A DNA stretch of 64,000 nt from Pseudarthrobacter sp. C4D7 (GCF_013359725.1 NZ_JABFMW010000006.1:62001-126000), one strand, 5' to 3'. Counted from the first letter of the stretch, positions 55,207 through 64,000 are shown. A program made the numbers and translations. Notes: generated by a model not told the origin, from the sequence alone.

Positions 55207-55363
55207 CAGCCCAACTCAATTATTCGAATTTGATTGTTTATGAATGAATGCGATCAACCTGGTTGTTCATTCTTGTTCTTGAGTATCTACTGATTGTTAG
55301 ATGTGATGCAAGACATGATCGAACAAACCGGACACACCATCCCAAAGAAGAGAGGAGGCCCGG
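55207..55363. promoter_or_regulatory. AT-rich divergent promoter with operator-like palindromes
   Basis: This 157-bp gap is far more AT-rich than its surroundings. It contains CAACC-T-GGTTG (55255-55265), a perfect palindrome, and GAATGAA (55242-55248) inverted to TTCATTC (55266-55272). GAGAGGAGG lies before the rightward ATG at 55364. It should hold the promoters of both halves of the glycan locus and the binding sites of the DeoR-LacI hybrid. Confidence 0.6.
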
Positions 55364-56377
55364 ATGTCTTCCAAGCCAAAGGCCCTGCTGGTCATGAACC
55401 GCGGAACTTTTGCCGACCAGTTTGATGCCACCCGCCTCGCCCGGCTGGCGCGCCTGGTGGATCTGGGCGGACAAGCCTGGACCGATTCCCTCGACTATCC
55501 AAAACTGGCACCGCAGGTTGCCGAAGTGGAGATCCTGCTGACCAGCTGGGGCGTTCCCCTGCTGGACGCAGCTGTCCTGGAACGCATGCCGAAGTTGCGG
55601 GCTGTCTTCCACTGCGCGGGTACGGTGCGAAGCTTCGTCACCCAGGAACTGTGGGATCGGGGCATTCTCGTCACCAACGGCGCCGACGCCAACGCCATCC
55701 CGGTCGCCGAATTCACGTTCGCCACGATCGTCCTGGCCGGAAAAAAGGCCCAGGTGCTCGCCAACGACGCCCGCACCTTCCGGGAGGACTGGACTTACAC
55801 CACAGCCCGCGGCGAATTGGGCAACATCGGCAGAACCATCGGCATCATCGGCTTCTCCCGCGTCGGCCGCAGGGTGGTCCAGCTGGTCCAGCAGCTCCAG
55901 GACGTCACGTGCCTCGTGGCAGATCCACATGCCGACCCGGCCACCGTGGCGGCGGCCGGCGGCACACTGGTCCCGTTGGCGGAACTGCTGGCCGCCTCCG
56001 ACATCGTCTCCGTCCATGCCCCGGCCCTTCCGGAAACCCGGCACATGATCAGCGGACCGGAACTGCGTGCCCTGAAGGACCATGCCACCCTCATCAACAC
56101 TGCACGGGGCTCGCTGGTGGATACCAAGGCACTCGAAACTGAATGCTCCACCGGCCGCATCCAGGCGATCCTCGACGTCACAGACCCTGAACCGCTGCCG
56201 GCAGATTCCATCCTCTATGACTTGCCCAACGTCGAGATCACCCCCCACATCGCCGGCTCACTGGGCACCGAAACCCGGCGGATGTCCGATGCCGCACTGA
56301 ATGACCTGGAGAGGTACCTCACCGGCCAGCAACTCATGGCGCAGGTGGTCTCCAAAGACCTTTCCCTCAGCGCCTGA
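55364..56377 (+). CDS. D-isomer-specific 2-hydroxyacid dehydrogenase
   Basis: 337 residues. The NAD-binding motif is IGIIGFSRVGRRV. Catalytic arginine is in INTARGSLVDT, glutamate in DVTDPEPLP and histidine in ITPHIAGS. It reduces a 2-keto acid or oxidises a 2-hydroxy acid and opens the rightward glycan operon. It may handle a keto-sugar acid released by the lyases; the substrate is inferred only from context. Confidence 0.88.
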   Translation: MSSKPKALLVMNRGTFADQFDATRLARLARLVDLGGQAWTDSLDYPKLAPQVAEVEILLTSWGVPLLDAAVLERMPKLRAVFHCAGTVRSFVTQELWDRGILVTNGADANAIPVAEFTFATIVLAGKKAQVLANDARTFREDWTYTTARGELGNIGRTIGIIGFSRVGRRVVQLVQQLQDVTCLVADPHADPATVAAAGGTLVPLAELLAASDIVSVHAPALPETRHMISGPELRALKDHATLINTARGSLVDTKALETECSTGRIQAILDVTDPEPLPADSILYDLPNVEITPHIAGSLGTETRRMSDAALNDLERYLTGQQLMAQVVSKDLSLSA

Positions 56378-56435
56378 CCAAACCACACATGCCGTTGACA
56401 CGGCGAACCACTCAATCCCAACAGAGGAGAACGCA

Positions 56436-57716
56436 ATGAAGCGCAGAACTTTCGCCGCCGTCGCCCTGGCAGTGACCACCGGGCTTGGACTGTCCGCCTG
56501 TGCGGGCGCCGCAGGACCCGCCGAACCCCAGGGCCAGGACGGGAAGACCGTCCTGACGGTGTCTGTCTGGAACTACCAGGGGACCCCTGAATTCAAGGCC
56601 CTGTTCGATGCCTACGAAGCAGCGAATCCGAACGTTGACATCCAGCCGGTGGACATCCTCGCCGATGACTATCCGCAGAAAGTCACCACCATGCTGGCCG
56701 GCGGCGACAAGACCGACGTCCTGACCATGAAGAACGTCATCGACTACTCCCGGTACGCCAACAACGGACAGTTGCAGGAGATCGGCGACGTCGTCGACTC
56801 GGTCGGCAAGGACAAACTGGCCACGCTCGACGCTTTCGACATCAACGGAAAGTACTTCGCCGCGCCGTACCGCCAGGACTTCTGGCTTCTCTACTACAAC
56901 AAGGACCTCTTCAAGGCCGCCGGGATCGAAGACCCGGAGAACCTGACCTGGGACGAATACTCGGCGCTGGCCAAGAAGCTGACCAGCGAAGCCAATGGCA
57001 AGAAGGTTTACGGAACCTACCACCACATCTGGCGCTCCGTGGTGCAGGCCATCTCCGCGGCCCAGAACGGCAAGGACCAGAACAGCGGGGACTACAGCTA
57101 CTTCCAGGACCAGTACAACACCGCCCTGGACCTCCAGAAGAGCGGCGCCACGTTGGATTACGCCACGGCGAAGAGCCAGAAGACCAGTTACCGCACCATG
57201 TTTGAAAGCGGCCAGGCCGCGATGATGCCCATGGGCACCTGGTACATCGCCGGGATCCTGCAGGCCAAGAAGGACGGCAAGACCAACGTCAACTGGGGTC
57301 TGGCACCGATGCCGCAGAAGAACGACGACGGCAAGGTCACCACGTTCGGATCCCCCACGGCGTTCGCCGTGAACAAGAACGCGTCCCACTCGGATGAGGC
57401 CAAGAAATTCATCACCTGGGCCGCCGGGGAGGAAGGGGCCAAGGCGATCTCAACGATCGGCGTAGTCCCGGCGCTGCAGGACGACGCCGTGAAGGATTCC
57501 TACTTCAAACTCGACGGCATGCCCACCGACGACCTGTCCAAGAAGGCCTTCACTCCAGACCAGACCGCGCTGGAAATGCCGGTCAGCGACAAGTCGGCCG
57601 CGACCGACAAGGTACTCAACCAGGAGCACGACCTGATCATGGTCGGCGAGAAGTCCGTGCCTGACGGCATCGCCTCGATGGGCAAGCGCGTCAAGAGCGA
57701 AGTTCTCGGCCAGTAA
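56436..57716 (+). CDS. ABC transporter sugar-binding lipoprotein
   Basis: 426 residues, a family-1 extracellular solute-binding protein. Lipobox is LSAC with C22 after a short signal (AVALAVTTGLGLSAC). LTVSVWNYQGTPEFKALFDAYE and WDEYSALAKKLT are typical. It captures an oligosaccharide for the two permeases downstream. ATG 56436 has AGAGGAG about 6 nt upstream. A 14-bp hairpin follows the gene. Confidence 0.92.
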   Translation: MKRRTFAAVALAVTTGLGLSACAGAAGPAEPQGQDGKTVLTVSVWNYQGTPEFKALFDAYEAANPNVDIQPVDILADDYPQKVTTMLAGGDKTDVLTMKNVIDYSRYANNGQLQEIGDVVDSVGKDKLATLDAFDINGKYFAAPYRQDFWLLYYNKDLFKAAGIEDPENLTWDEYSALAKKLTSEANGKKVYGTYHHIWRSVVQAISAAQNGKDQNSGDYSYFQDQYNTALDLQKSGATLDYATAKSQKTSYRTMFESGQAAMMPMGTWYIAGILQAKKDGKTNVNWGLAPMPQKNDDGKVTTFGSPTAFAVNKNASHSDEAKKFITWAAGEEGAKAISTIGVVPALQDDAVKDSYFKLDGMPTDDLSKKAFTPDQTALEMPVSDKSAATDKVLNQEHDLIMVGEKSVPDGIASMGKRVKSEVLGQ

Positions 57717-57724
57717 TACTCCCG

Positions 57725-57757
57725 GGTCCGGTGCCGCCGAAAAGGCGGCACCGGACC
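57725..57757 (+). terminator. 14-bp perfect hairpin after the binding-protein gene
   Basis: GGTCCGGTGCCGCC (57725-57738), loop GAAAA and GGCGGCACCGGACC (57744-57757) form a perfect 14-bp stem 8 bp after the stop. There is no T run, so it probably stabilises the upstream mRNA and lowers expression of the permeases relative to the binding protein, as in other sugar ABC operons. Confidence 0.7.
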
Positions 57758-57818
57758 GGAACCTGCACTCTCCTGATCCTGAAAAGGAGGAACGCTTCCA
57801 GCCACGGGAGCGGTCATC

Positions 57819-58745
57819 ATGACTACACAAACCATCCCCCAGGCACCTGCACCCGTGCAGAGCCGAGGCAACCGGAAGCAAGCCAGGCGGAACACGCTCA
57901 TCGGCTGGACCTTCATCCTCCCGAACTTCATTGGCTTCCTCGCCTTCACGCTCATCCCGGTCCTGGCCGCCTTCGCCCTCTCCTTCATGGAGTGGACCTC
58001 CTTCAGCGCGCCCAAGTGGGTTGGCCTGGCCAACTTCCAGCGGATGCTGGCCAGCGACTCCTTCTGGATCGCCCTGCGGAACACGGTTGCCTACGCGGTC
58101 GGCCACGTCCCCCTCACCATGGCCCTGGCCCTGCTGCTGGCCATGCTCCTGAACCGTAAGCTCAAGGGCATCGGCTTCTTCCGGGTAGCCATCTTCTTCC
58201 CCTACATCACCTCGCTGGTAGCGGTCGCCGTCGTCTGGAACATGCTCTTCAGCCCGGACAACGGCCCGATCAACCAGTTCCTGCACTCCATCGGCATCGC
58301 CGAGGCTCCCGGCTGGACCTCCAGCTCCGACTGGGCTCTTCCCGCGGTCATCATCACCAGCGTCTGGCGGGACATGGGCTACTACATGGTCCTCTACCTG
58401 GCCGGGTTGCAGGCCATCCCCAGCGAGCTCTACGAAGCAGCGGAAGTTGACGGCGCCAGCGCCTGGCAGCGCTTCTGGAATGTCACAATCCCCTCACTGC
58501 GCCCCACTACGTTCTTCGTGGTGGTGATGCTGACCGTGTCCAGCTTCAAGGTCTTTGACCTCATCGTGGTCATGACCAACGGCGGCCCGGGCCGCGCCAC
58601 CACGGTCCTGTCCCAGCTCATTTATCAGGAAGGCATCGGCGAAGGGAAGTTCGGCTACTCCTCTGCGATCTCCCTGGTGCTGTTCCTCATCGTCCTGACG
58701 GTCACCGTCGTCCAGTTCAAGATCCAACAGCGGAGGGAACGCTGA
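57819..58745 (+). CDS. sugar ABC transporter permease (MalF-like)
   Basis: 308 residues with six membrane helices. The EAA loop is recognisable in SELYEAAEVDGASAWQRFWNVTIP. It forms the channel with the next gene. It lies 102 bp after the binding-protein gene, across the hairpin, and overlaps the next permease by TGATG. Confidence 0.92.
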   Translation: MTTQTIPQAPAPVQSRGNRKQARRNTLIGWTFILPNFIGFLAFTLIPVLAAFALSFMEWTSFSAPKWVGLANFQRMLASDSFWIALRNTVAYAVGHVPLTMALALLLAMLLNRKLKGIGFFRVAIFFPYITSLVAVAVVWNMLFSPDNGPINQFLHSIGIAEAPGWTSSSDWALPAVIITSVWRDMGYYMVLYLAGLQAIPSELYEAAEVDGASAWQRFWNVTIPSLRPTTFFVVVMLTVSSFKVFDLIVVMTNGGPGRATTVLSQLIYQEGIGEGKFGYSSAISLVLFLIVLTVTVVQFKIQQRRER

Positions 58746-59689
58746 TGACCAACATGGCCGAAGACCTCAAGGCTCAAGAACCCCTCGCAGGGGCCGGACT
58801 GGCACCTGCTCCGGCAGACCGTCGTCGTGCGCCCGTCTCCAAACCCGGCAGGCGGTCCACCCGGGAGCGGAAGAAGCGCAGCACGGACATCGCCATCTAC
58901 GCCGTGCTGGCCGTGCTGGTGGTCGCGTTGATGGTGCCGTTCATCTGGATGCTCTCCTCCTCGCTGAAGGAGAACAACCAGGTCCTGACCGTCCCCATCC
59001 AGTGGATACCCAGCGAGTTCGTGTGGAGCAATTACGCTGATATCTGGACCCGGATCCCCATGATGGGTTACCTGCAGAACTCGCTGTACCTGGCCGTGAT
59101 CATCACGTGCCTGCAGGTCCTGACCGGTTCGCTGGCGGCCTACGGGTTCTCCAAGGTCCGCTTCCCGGGCCGGGACGTCCTGTTCCTGGCGTACATCGGG
59201 ACCATCGCCGTTCCATGGCAGGCCTACATGGTGCCGCAGTACATCATGATGCAGAACCTGGGGCTGACCAACAGCTTCAACGCCCTGATCCTGCTGCAGG
59301 CGTTCGGCGCGTTCGGCGTGTTCCTGATGCGCCAGTACTACATGACCATTCCGGACGAACTCTGCGAGGCAGCCCGGATCGATGGCCTGAGCGAGTACGG
59401 CATCTGGGCGCGGGTGATCCTGCCGCTGTCCAAGCCCGCCCTGGCCAGCCTGGCGCTGCTGACATTCGTGAACACCTGGAACGATTACATGGGACCGTTC
59501 ATCTACCTCACCTCCAACCGCCTGTGGACGGTCCAGCTGGGCCTGCGTTCCTTCGTGGGCCAGTTCGATGCCGAGTACGCCATGATCATGACCGGGTCCG
59601 TCATCTCGGTACTGCCGATCCTGGTCATCTTCCTGATCGGCCAGCGCTACTTCATCCAGGGCATCGCCACGAGCGGCATGAAAGGATGA
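58745..59689 (+). CDS. sugar ABC transporter permease (MalG-like)
   Basis: 314 residues with six membrane helices and the EAA loop in DELCEAARIDGLSEYGIWARVILP. It overlaps both neighbours by a few bases. No ATPase gene (MsmK type) is in the window, so a shared ATPase elsewhere is expected. Confidence 0.92.
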   Translation: MTNMAEDLKAQEPLAGAGLAPAPADRRRAPVSKPGRRSTRERKKRSTDIAIYAVLAVLVVALMVPFIWMLSSSLKENNQVLTVPIQWIPSEFVWSNYADIWTRIPMMGYLQNSLYLAVIITCLQVLTGSLAAYGFSKVRFPGRDVLFLAYIGTIAVPWQAYMVPQYIMMQNLGLTNSFNALILLQAFGAFGVFLMRQYYMTIPDELCEAARIDGLSEYGIWARVILPLSKPALASLALLTFVNTWNDYMGPFIYLTSNRLWTVQLGLRSFVGQFDAEYAMIMTGSVISVLPILVIFLIGQRYFIQGIATSGMKG

Positions 59690-60402
59690 CCTCCATGGCA
59701 CAGCACCCGGTTCGTCGGCGCGGTTTGGCCGGCCGGATTCCCAGCCCCGGGTTCGAAACGTTCGGCGGGATCTTCGGCTTCATCTACACCTTCCTCGCGG
59801 GAAACGTGCTGATGGCCGTCGCCAACGCACCACTGGTGCTGTGCCTGGCCCTGGTGGCAGACCCTGTTTCCGCCTGGCCCTTCTTCCTGGTGCTCGCTGT
59901 CACCGTTCCGCCATCGCTCGCCGGACTCTTCGCCTCCTTCCAGGCCCTGCACGACGACGGTGCGGCAGCGAAGCCCGTTACCTCCTTTGTTCGGGGCTAC
60001 CGGCGCGGATTCCGGCGGGCGGCCCCGCTGGGGCTTGCCGCCGTGGCAGTGCTGCTGTTCCTGGGCGTGGACCTGGCCATTGTGCAGGCGATGCCCGCCG
60101 CGGCGGTCCTGGTGCCCGTGATCATAGTGGCGGCGGCTGTCGCGGCGAGTGTCGCTGTCATGGCGATTGCCGGCGTCGTACTCCTGCCGAACACGACGCT
60201 GACGGACCTCTTGAAAGCGGCCCTTTACCTGTCCGTCCAGCGCTGGTACCTGAGCCTGGCCATGCTGGTTCTGCTCGGAATCATCGCGGCAGCGGCCCTG
60301 CTGCAGCCAATCCTGGGCGTGGCGCTGGCACCGGCCCCGCTGCTGTTCGTCGTGTGGAGCAACGCCTCCTACGCCTATTCGTCCGCACTTCGCTCTTCCT
60401 AG
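59686..60402 (+). CDS. YesL-like DUF624 membrane protein
   Basis: 238 residues with about six hydrophobic helices: GFIYTFLAGNVLMAVANAPLV, PFFLVLAVTVPPSLAGLFA, and three more, matching DUF624 (YesL). YesL is found beside ABC importers of plant-polysaccharide fragments in Bacillus. ATG 59686 overlaps the permease stop as ATGA; the in-frame ATG at 59695 is possible. Its function is not established. Confidence 0.8.
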   Translation: MTSMAQHPVRRRGLAGRIPSPGFETFGGIFGFIYTFLAGNVLMAVANAPLVLCLALVADPVSAWPFFLVLAVTVPPSLAGLFASFQALHDDGAAAKPVTSFVRGYRRGFRRAAPLGLAAVAVLLFLGVDLAIVQAMPAAAVLVPVIIVAAAVAASVAVMAIAGVVLLPNTTLTDLLKAALYLSVQRWYLSLAMLVLLGIIAAAALLQPILGVALAPAPLLFVVWSNASYAYSSALRSS

Positions 60403-60411
60403 GACTCCCCT

Positions 60412-62160
60412 TTGCCCACTTTTGCCATCGGCGACCGCGATTTCCTCTTGAATGGGGAACCGTTCCGCATCCTCTCCGGCGCCATCCACTACTTCCGGGT
60501 CCACCCGGACCTTTGGGCGGACCGGATCCACAAGGCACGCCTGATGGGGCTGAACACCATCGAAACGTACGTCCCATGGAACGAACACTCCCCCACTCCC
60601 GGAGCCTTCCGGACCGATGGCGGCCTGGACCTCGGCCGCTTCCTTGACCTGGTCGCCGCCGAAGGACTGCACGCGATTGTCCGGCCGGGCCCCTACATCT
60701 GCGCGGAATGGGACAACGGCGGCCTGCCGGCATGGCTGTTCACGGATCCAACCATCGGCGTGCGCAGCAGCGAACCCGGTTACCTGGCGGCCGTGGACCG
60801 CTTCATGGAGCAGCTGCTGCCCATCGTGGTGGAGCGGCAGGTCACCCGGGGTGGTCCGGTGGTCCTCTTTCAGATCGAAAACGAATACGGGGCGTACGGC
60901 TCGGACAAGGCCTATCTGCAGCACCTGGTGGACTCAGCGAAGCGGGCCGGAGTGGACGTCCCGCTGTTCACCTGTGACCAGCCCTTCGGCACCATGATTG
61001 AGGACGGCTCGCTGCCTGGGCTGCACAAGACCGGCACCTTTGGGTCACGGGCCGACGAACGCCTGGCCTTCCTGCGGGAGCGGCAGCCGGACGGCCCGCT
61101 GATGTGCGCGGAGTTCTGGAACGGCTGGTTCGACAACTGGGGCACCCACCACCACACCACCGACGCCGCAGCCTCCGCAGCTGAACTCGACGCCCTGCTC
61201 ACCGCGGGGGCATCCGTGAACATCTACATGTTCCACGGCGGCACCAACTTCGGGTTCACCAACGGCGCCAATGACAAGGGCATCTACGAACCCACCATCA
61301 CCTCCTACGATTACGACGCCCCGCTCACCGAGGACGGCCACCCCACCGGGAAGTACTTTGCGTTCCGGGACGTGATCGCCAGGCATTTTCCAGTGCCGGC
61401 AGAGGTTCCTGCGCCCCGGCCAAGGGCCACGGAATCCGTGGTCACGGTTTCCTCGGCAGCGACGCTGCTGGACGTTGTGTCCGCGGGCCCTGCAGAGAAG
61501 ATGCAGGGCACTATTCCGCCGAGCGAGGCCACCGGCCAGTACCGCGGCTTTTTCGTGTACGAACGGGAGCTGGCCAACGGCGGCGTCCTCACCTTCGGAC
61601 AGGTCCGCGACCGCGCCCAATTCTTCCTGGACGGACTGCCCCTTGGCACGCTCAGCCGTGAACTCGGCGAACGGTCCATCGTCATCCCCCGTGACGGGCT
61701 GCTGCAGATCCTAATGGAGGACCAGGGCCGCGTGAATTACGGGCCACGAATCGGTGAGGCGAAAGGCCTGATCGGGCCCGCGCTGCTCGACGGCGCGGAA
61801 GTGCTGGATTGGAATCTGCGTCCGGTTGACCTTTCATCGCTGCAGATGTTCCGGGCTGCAGCCAACCAACTGTCCGGTTCGGGGGGTGTGGCCGGGCCAT
61901 CCATGTCCTTCGCCATGTTCGAGGCCGACGGCCCCGGAGACCGCTACCTGTGCCTTGACGGCTGGACCAAAGGCAACGCCTTTATCAACGGATTCAATCT
62001 AGGCCGCTACTGGAGCCGCGGCCCGCAACGGACCCTTTACGTCCCCGGACCCCTGATCCGTGAAGGCACGAACGAACTCGCCATCCTTGAACTGCAATCC
62101 AGCTCTTCACGGGATCTTCGCTTTGTGCACGGCCCGGACCTGGGGCCCGACGAAAAGTAG
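60412..62160 (+). CDS. GH35 beta-galactosidase
   Basis: 582 residues, family GH35. The acid/base is E158 in QIENEYG and the nucleophile E234 in CAEFWNGWF. TETYVPWNEHS is seen in the TIM-barrel, and a C-terminal beta-sandwich follows. No signal peptide, so it acts on imported oligosaccharides by removing terminal galactose. TTG 60412 is the start given by frame and family N-terminus. It ends the rightward glycan operon, which links the transported glycan to galactose. Confidence 0.92.
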   Translation: MPTFAIGDRDFLLNGEPFRILSGAIHYFRVHPDLWADRIHKARLMGLNTIETYVPWNEHSPTPGAFRTDGGLDLGRFLDLVAAEGLHAIVRPGPYICAEWDNGGLPAWLFTDPTIGVRSSEPGYLAAVDRFMEQLLPIVVERQVTRGGPVVLFQIENEYGAYGSDKAYLQHLVDSAKRAGVDVPLFTCDQPFGTMIEDGSLPGLHKTGTFGSRADERLAFLRERQPDGPLMCAEFWNGWFDNWGTHHHTTDAAASAAELDALLTAGASVNIYMFHGGTNFGFTNGANDKGIYEPTITSYDYDAPLTEDGHPTGKYFAFRDVIARHFPVPAEVPAPRPRATESVVTVSSAATLLDVVSAGPAEKMQGTIPPSEATGQYRGFFVYERELANGGVLTFGQVRDRAQFFLDGLPLGTLSRELGERSIVIPRDGLLQILMEDQGRVNYGPRIGEAKGLIGPALLDGAEVLDWNLRPVDLSSLQMFRAAANQLSGSGGVAGPSMSFAMFEADGPGDRYLCLDGWTKGNAFINGFNLGRYWSRGPQRTLYVPGPLIREGTNELAILELQSSSSRDLRFVHGPDLGPDEK

Positions 62161-62461
62161 CGGGCATGGCCCACGCGCCGAGGTCGAAGCGATGCATCCC
62201 CGGCTGATGATCGGGCAGTGCTTGGGCCATGCAGTCGTTGAACAGGCACCGCGCAACCCGGAAGAGGCGCCTCTATCCCCCTGGCCCGGCGGGCTGCTTC
62301 ACGCTCACCCGGGCACTGGCCGCGCCCAGGGGATTAATCCTGCTTTCCAGCCTCCGCTCGAGCCGTTGCGAACCTATCGGGTCAGGATTCATGATGGGAA
62401 AGGTGCCCATACGAGTGTTTGGAGGCGTGTGGAGCGCCGGATGCGAGGACTGCGGTGAGAA
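62161..62461. other. 301-bp gap with no recognised gene
   Basis: The stretch after the GH35 gene is GC-rich. Open frames of up to about 100 codons exist on both strands but show no family resemblance. I see no clear terminator or repeat. It contains the promoter region of the GlxA-type gene. Confidence 0.4.
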
Positions 62462-63444
62462 GTGAGTGATCGTGGCAGGACCATCGGGTTCCTGGTCCAC
62501 GACAACGTCACGATGATGGACGTCGCCGGGCCAGCTGACGTGTTCCATCATGCCAATGCCTTTGGCGCCGACTATAAGACGGTTATGGTTTCGGCGGACG
62601 GCCAAGCCAAACGGGCTGCAAACGGCCACTTTTTGATGGTGGAGTCCACCGCCGCGCGGGCAGGTGCCCTGGACACGGTGCTGGTTCCTGGGGCCTACGG
62701 TATGGTGGCCAAGCCTTTTGAGCAGGAACTGGTTGACGCCGTGGGTCAGCTGACGACCGGTGCCACAAGGATTGCATCCGTTTGCACTGGTGCTTTTCTC
62801 CTGGCGCACACGGGTTTGTTGAACCACCGGAACGCGACAACGCACTGGACCCAGGTCGAGCGGTTCAGAAAGTCATTTCCCCTGGTGAATGTAGTCCCCG
62901 ATGCGTTGTTTGTGCAGGATGATTCGATCATCACGTCCGCCGGCATCAGTTCCGGCGTGGACCTGGCGTTGTTCATGGTTGAGGACGACTATGGTCCTGA
63001 AGTAGCCCGCGCCGTCGTACGGCAAATGGTCATATTCAACAACGGCCAGGCGGGCAATCCCAGCATTCGGTTGCCGTCGCTGCCACCACGTCCCGGGACC
63101 ATGTCCTGAGGGAACTTTTGGACCGGATCACAGCCGAGCCTGCGGCTGATTACTCGATCGATGCCATGGCCGCCATGACACATCTCAGTGCCAGCAGCCT
63201 GGCCCGCAGGTTCCAGGAGGCAACCCGGACCAGTCCGGCCCGGTATGTCGAAAAGGTGCGGATCGAAGCCGCGCAGGCAATGCTTCAACACGGAGCCACC
63301 GTTGCAGCCACTGCAGCCGCAACTGGATTCGGAAGTGCAGAGACTATGAGGCGCGTTTTCACGCAGAAGGTCGGAATGAGTCCCTCCCTATATCTCAAGC
63401 GACTCATGCTGCGAGACGGCGACGACGGTCACCTCCCCGCGTGA
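62462..63444 (+). pseudogene. GlxA-type AraC regulator, one-base frameshift
   Basis: The N-terminal DJ-1/PfpI-like domain reads FLVHDNVTMMDVAGPADVFHHA, then ASVCTGAFLLAHTGLL. The frame fails at about 63040 and stops at 63107-63109. In another frame the canonical RPGGQSQHS, RELLDRITAEPA and AraC HTH (AMTHLSASSLARRFQEATRTSPARYVEKVRIE, cited as the HTH region) continue to 63444. One extra C in AACAACGG would restore a 327-residue protein with the motif FNQRPGGQSQHS. Either a true mutation or a base lost in the assembly. GTG start at 62462. Confidence 0.85.
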
Positions 63445-63618
63445 TGTTCGCACCCTGACGCTATTTGTGGGTTTCCTGACGGAATCAGCGGGTCCCCTGG
63501 TACTTGTCCGGGACGATGCTTGACGTACTGCACATAGCCGGGAACCACCGTTCGTCCTCGCCCTCAAGCACCGTCCCCGCCCTGATTGTCCGCACGGCAA
63601 TGAAATGGAACAACGACC

Positions 63619-64000
63619 ATGACAGCTGATCACAAGACGCTGGTCCTTCTGGACCATCCCAACCTTTCCGCATCCCGTATCAACAGGGCGCTCTCATCCG
63701 CGCTCAAGGATGCACCGGATCTAACGGTGCACGACCTGCGACGCCTGTACCCGGAAGGCCACATCGACCTTGCCGCAGAGAGGGCCGCGGTGGAGGCGGC
63801 CGAGAACATCGTCCTGCAATACCCCACCCACTGGTACGCGCCTCCGGCATTCCTCAAAACCTGGCTCGATGAAGTGCTGGTCCGCGGCTGGGCCTACGGC
63901 ACCGGCGCATCCGGGGCACTTGCAGGCAAGACACTCCGGGTTGCCACCAGCACGGGCGGCGCCGGAGAGGCCTACTCCCCTGACGGCTTCCACGGATGGG
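63619..64000 (+). CDS. NAD(P)H-dependent flavodoxin-fold oxidoreductase (3' end outside window)
   Basis: 127 residues before the window edge. TLVLLDHPNLSASRINRAL, then HDLRRLYPEGHID, QYPTHWYAPPAFLKTWLDEVL and GWAYG fit the KefF/NQO-type quinone reductase family. It probably uses FMN or FAD to reduce quinones. It lies 174 bp after the GlxA-type gene; that gap holds no other gene. Confidence 0.85.
   Translation, partial: MTADHKTLVLLDHPNLSASRINRALSSALKDAPDLTVHDLRRLYPEGHIDLAAERAAVEAAENIVLQYPTHWYAPPAFLKTWLDEVLVRGWAYGTGASGALAGKTLRVATSTGGAGEAYSPDGFHGW

Noticed and set aside
59107..59685. Plus-strand frame that would extend the DUF624 gene upstream
   Set aside because: It overlaps the permease gene in another frame and has no membrane or domain features; the DUF624 start overlaps the permease stop as ATGA.
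1..64000. CRISPR arrays, insertion sequences, prophage genes, rRNA
   Set aside because: No regularly spaced repeats, transposase, integrase, phage structural genes or rRNA sequence were recognised.

Overview
The window reads as a chromosomal segment of a high-GC actinobacterium, most likely Micrococcaceae (Arthrobacter/Pseudarthrobacter type). Signs of this are the strong G/C preference at third codon positions, GTG starts, actinobacterial families (SCO1664 family, DUF1206, KdpD/KdpE, MSMEG_4193-type phosphatase) and short gaps with frequent ATGA/GTGA overlaps. No rRNA, CRISPR array, prophage or insertion sequence was seen. The only RNA gene seen is a selenocysteine tRNA.

Layout. 1-10.8 kb: housekeeping and accessory genes: a VOC protein, a KdpD/KdpE two-component pair with a shortened sensor kinase, a YciO/Sua5-type protein, a stand-alone LigD-type polymerase, a small hydrolase, helicase HrpB, two membrane proteins behind a 15-bp direct repeat, and a 5'-3' exonuclease. 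10.9-12.7 kb: an unusual fusion of GTP cyclohydrolase II with a flavin-dependent monooxygenase. 12.9-31.4 kb: a BNR_4 protein, a MoxR-type AAA+ ATPase with a VWA protein, a histidine phosphatase with an SCO1664 protein, a secreted SGNH hydrolase, a DUF1206 membrane protein, a UvrA-like ABC ATPase, an SDR, a flotillin with a small OB-fold partner, an AKR/gluconolactonase pair, a P450, a lytic transglycosylase and a small P-loop kinase.

31.4-41.9 kb is a complete selenocysteine island. tRNA-Sec, selA and selB lie on the minus strand and selD diverges from them. Next to them is a three-subunit formate dehydrogenase operon whose catalytic subunit carries an in-frame UGA followed by a SECIS-like hairpin. 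A 33-codon open frame sits between the catalytic and iron-sulfur subunit genes, in frame with the latter and separated from it only by an amber codon. A rhodanese diverges from the operon.

42-49.2 kb holds small redox and regulatory units: a reductase-hydrolase-TetR operon with tandem operators, a DoxX protein, a frameshifted thioredoxin-reductase-like gene divergent from an XRE-cupin regulator, a flavin reductase and a STAS-like protein. 49.4-62.2 kb is a glycan-utilisation locus arranged around an AT-rich divergent promoter. Leftward lie a heparinase II/III-type lyase, a DeoR/LacI hybrid regulator, a ThuA-like protein and a DUF2264 protein. Rightward lie a 2-hydroxyacid dehydrogenase, an ABC sugar importer, a YesL-like protein and a GH35 beta-galactosidase. 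The window closes with a GlxA-type regulator split by a frameshift and a partial NAD(P)H oxidoreductase.

The candidates most worth attention are the GTP cyclohydrolase II-monooxygenase fusion, the glycan locus with its unknown substrate, and the small frame inside the selenoprotein formate dehydrogenase operon.
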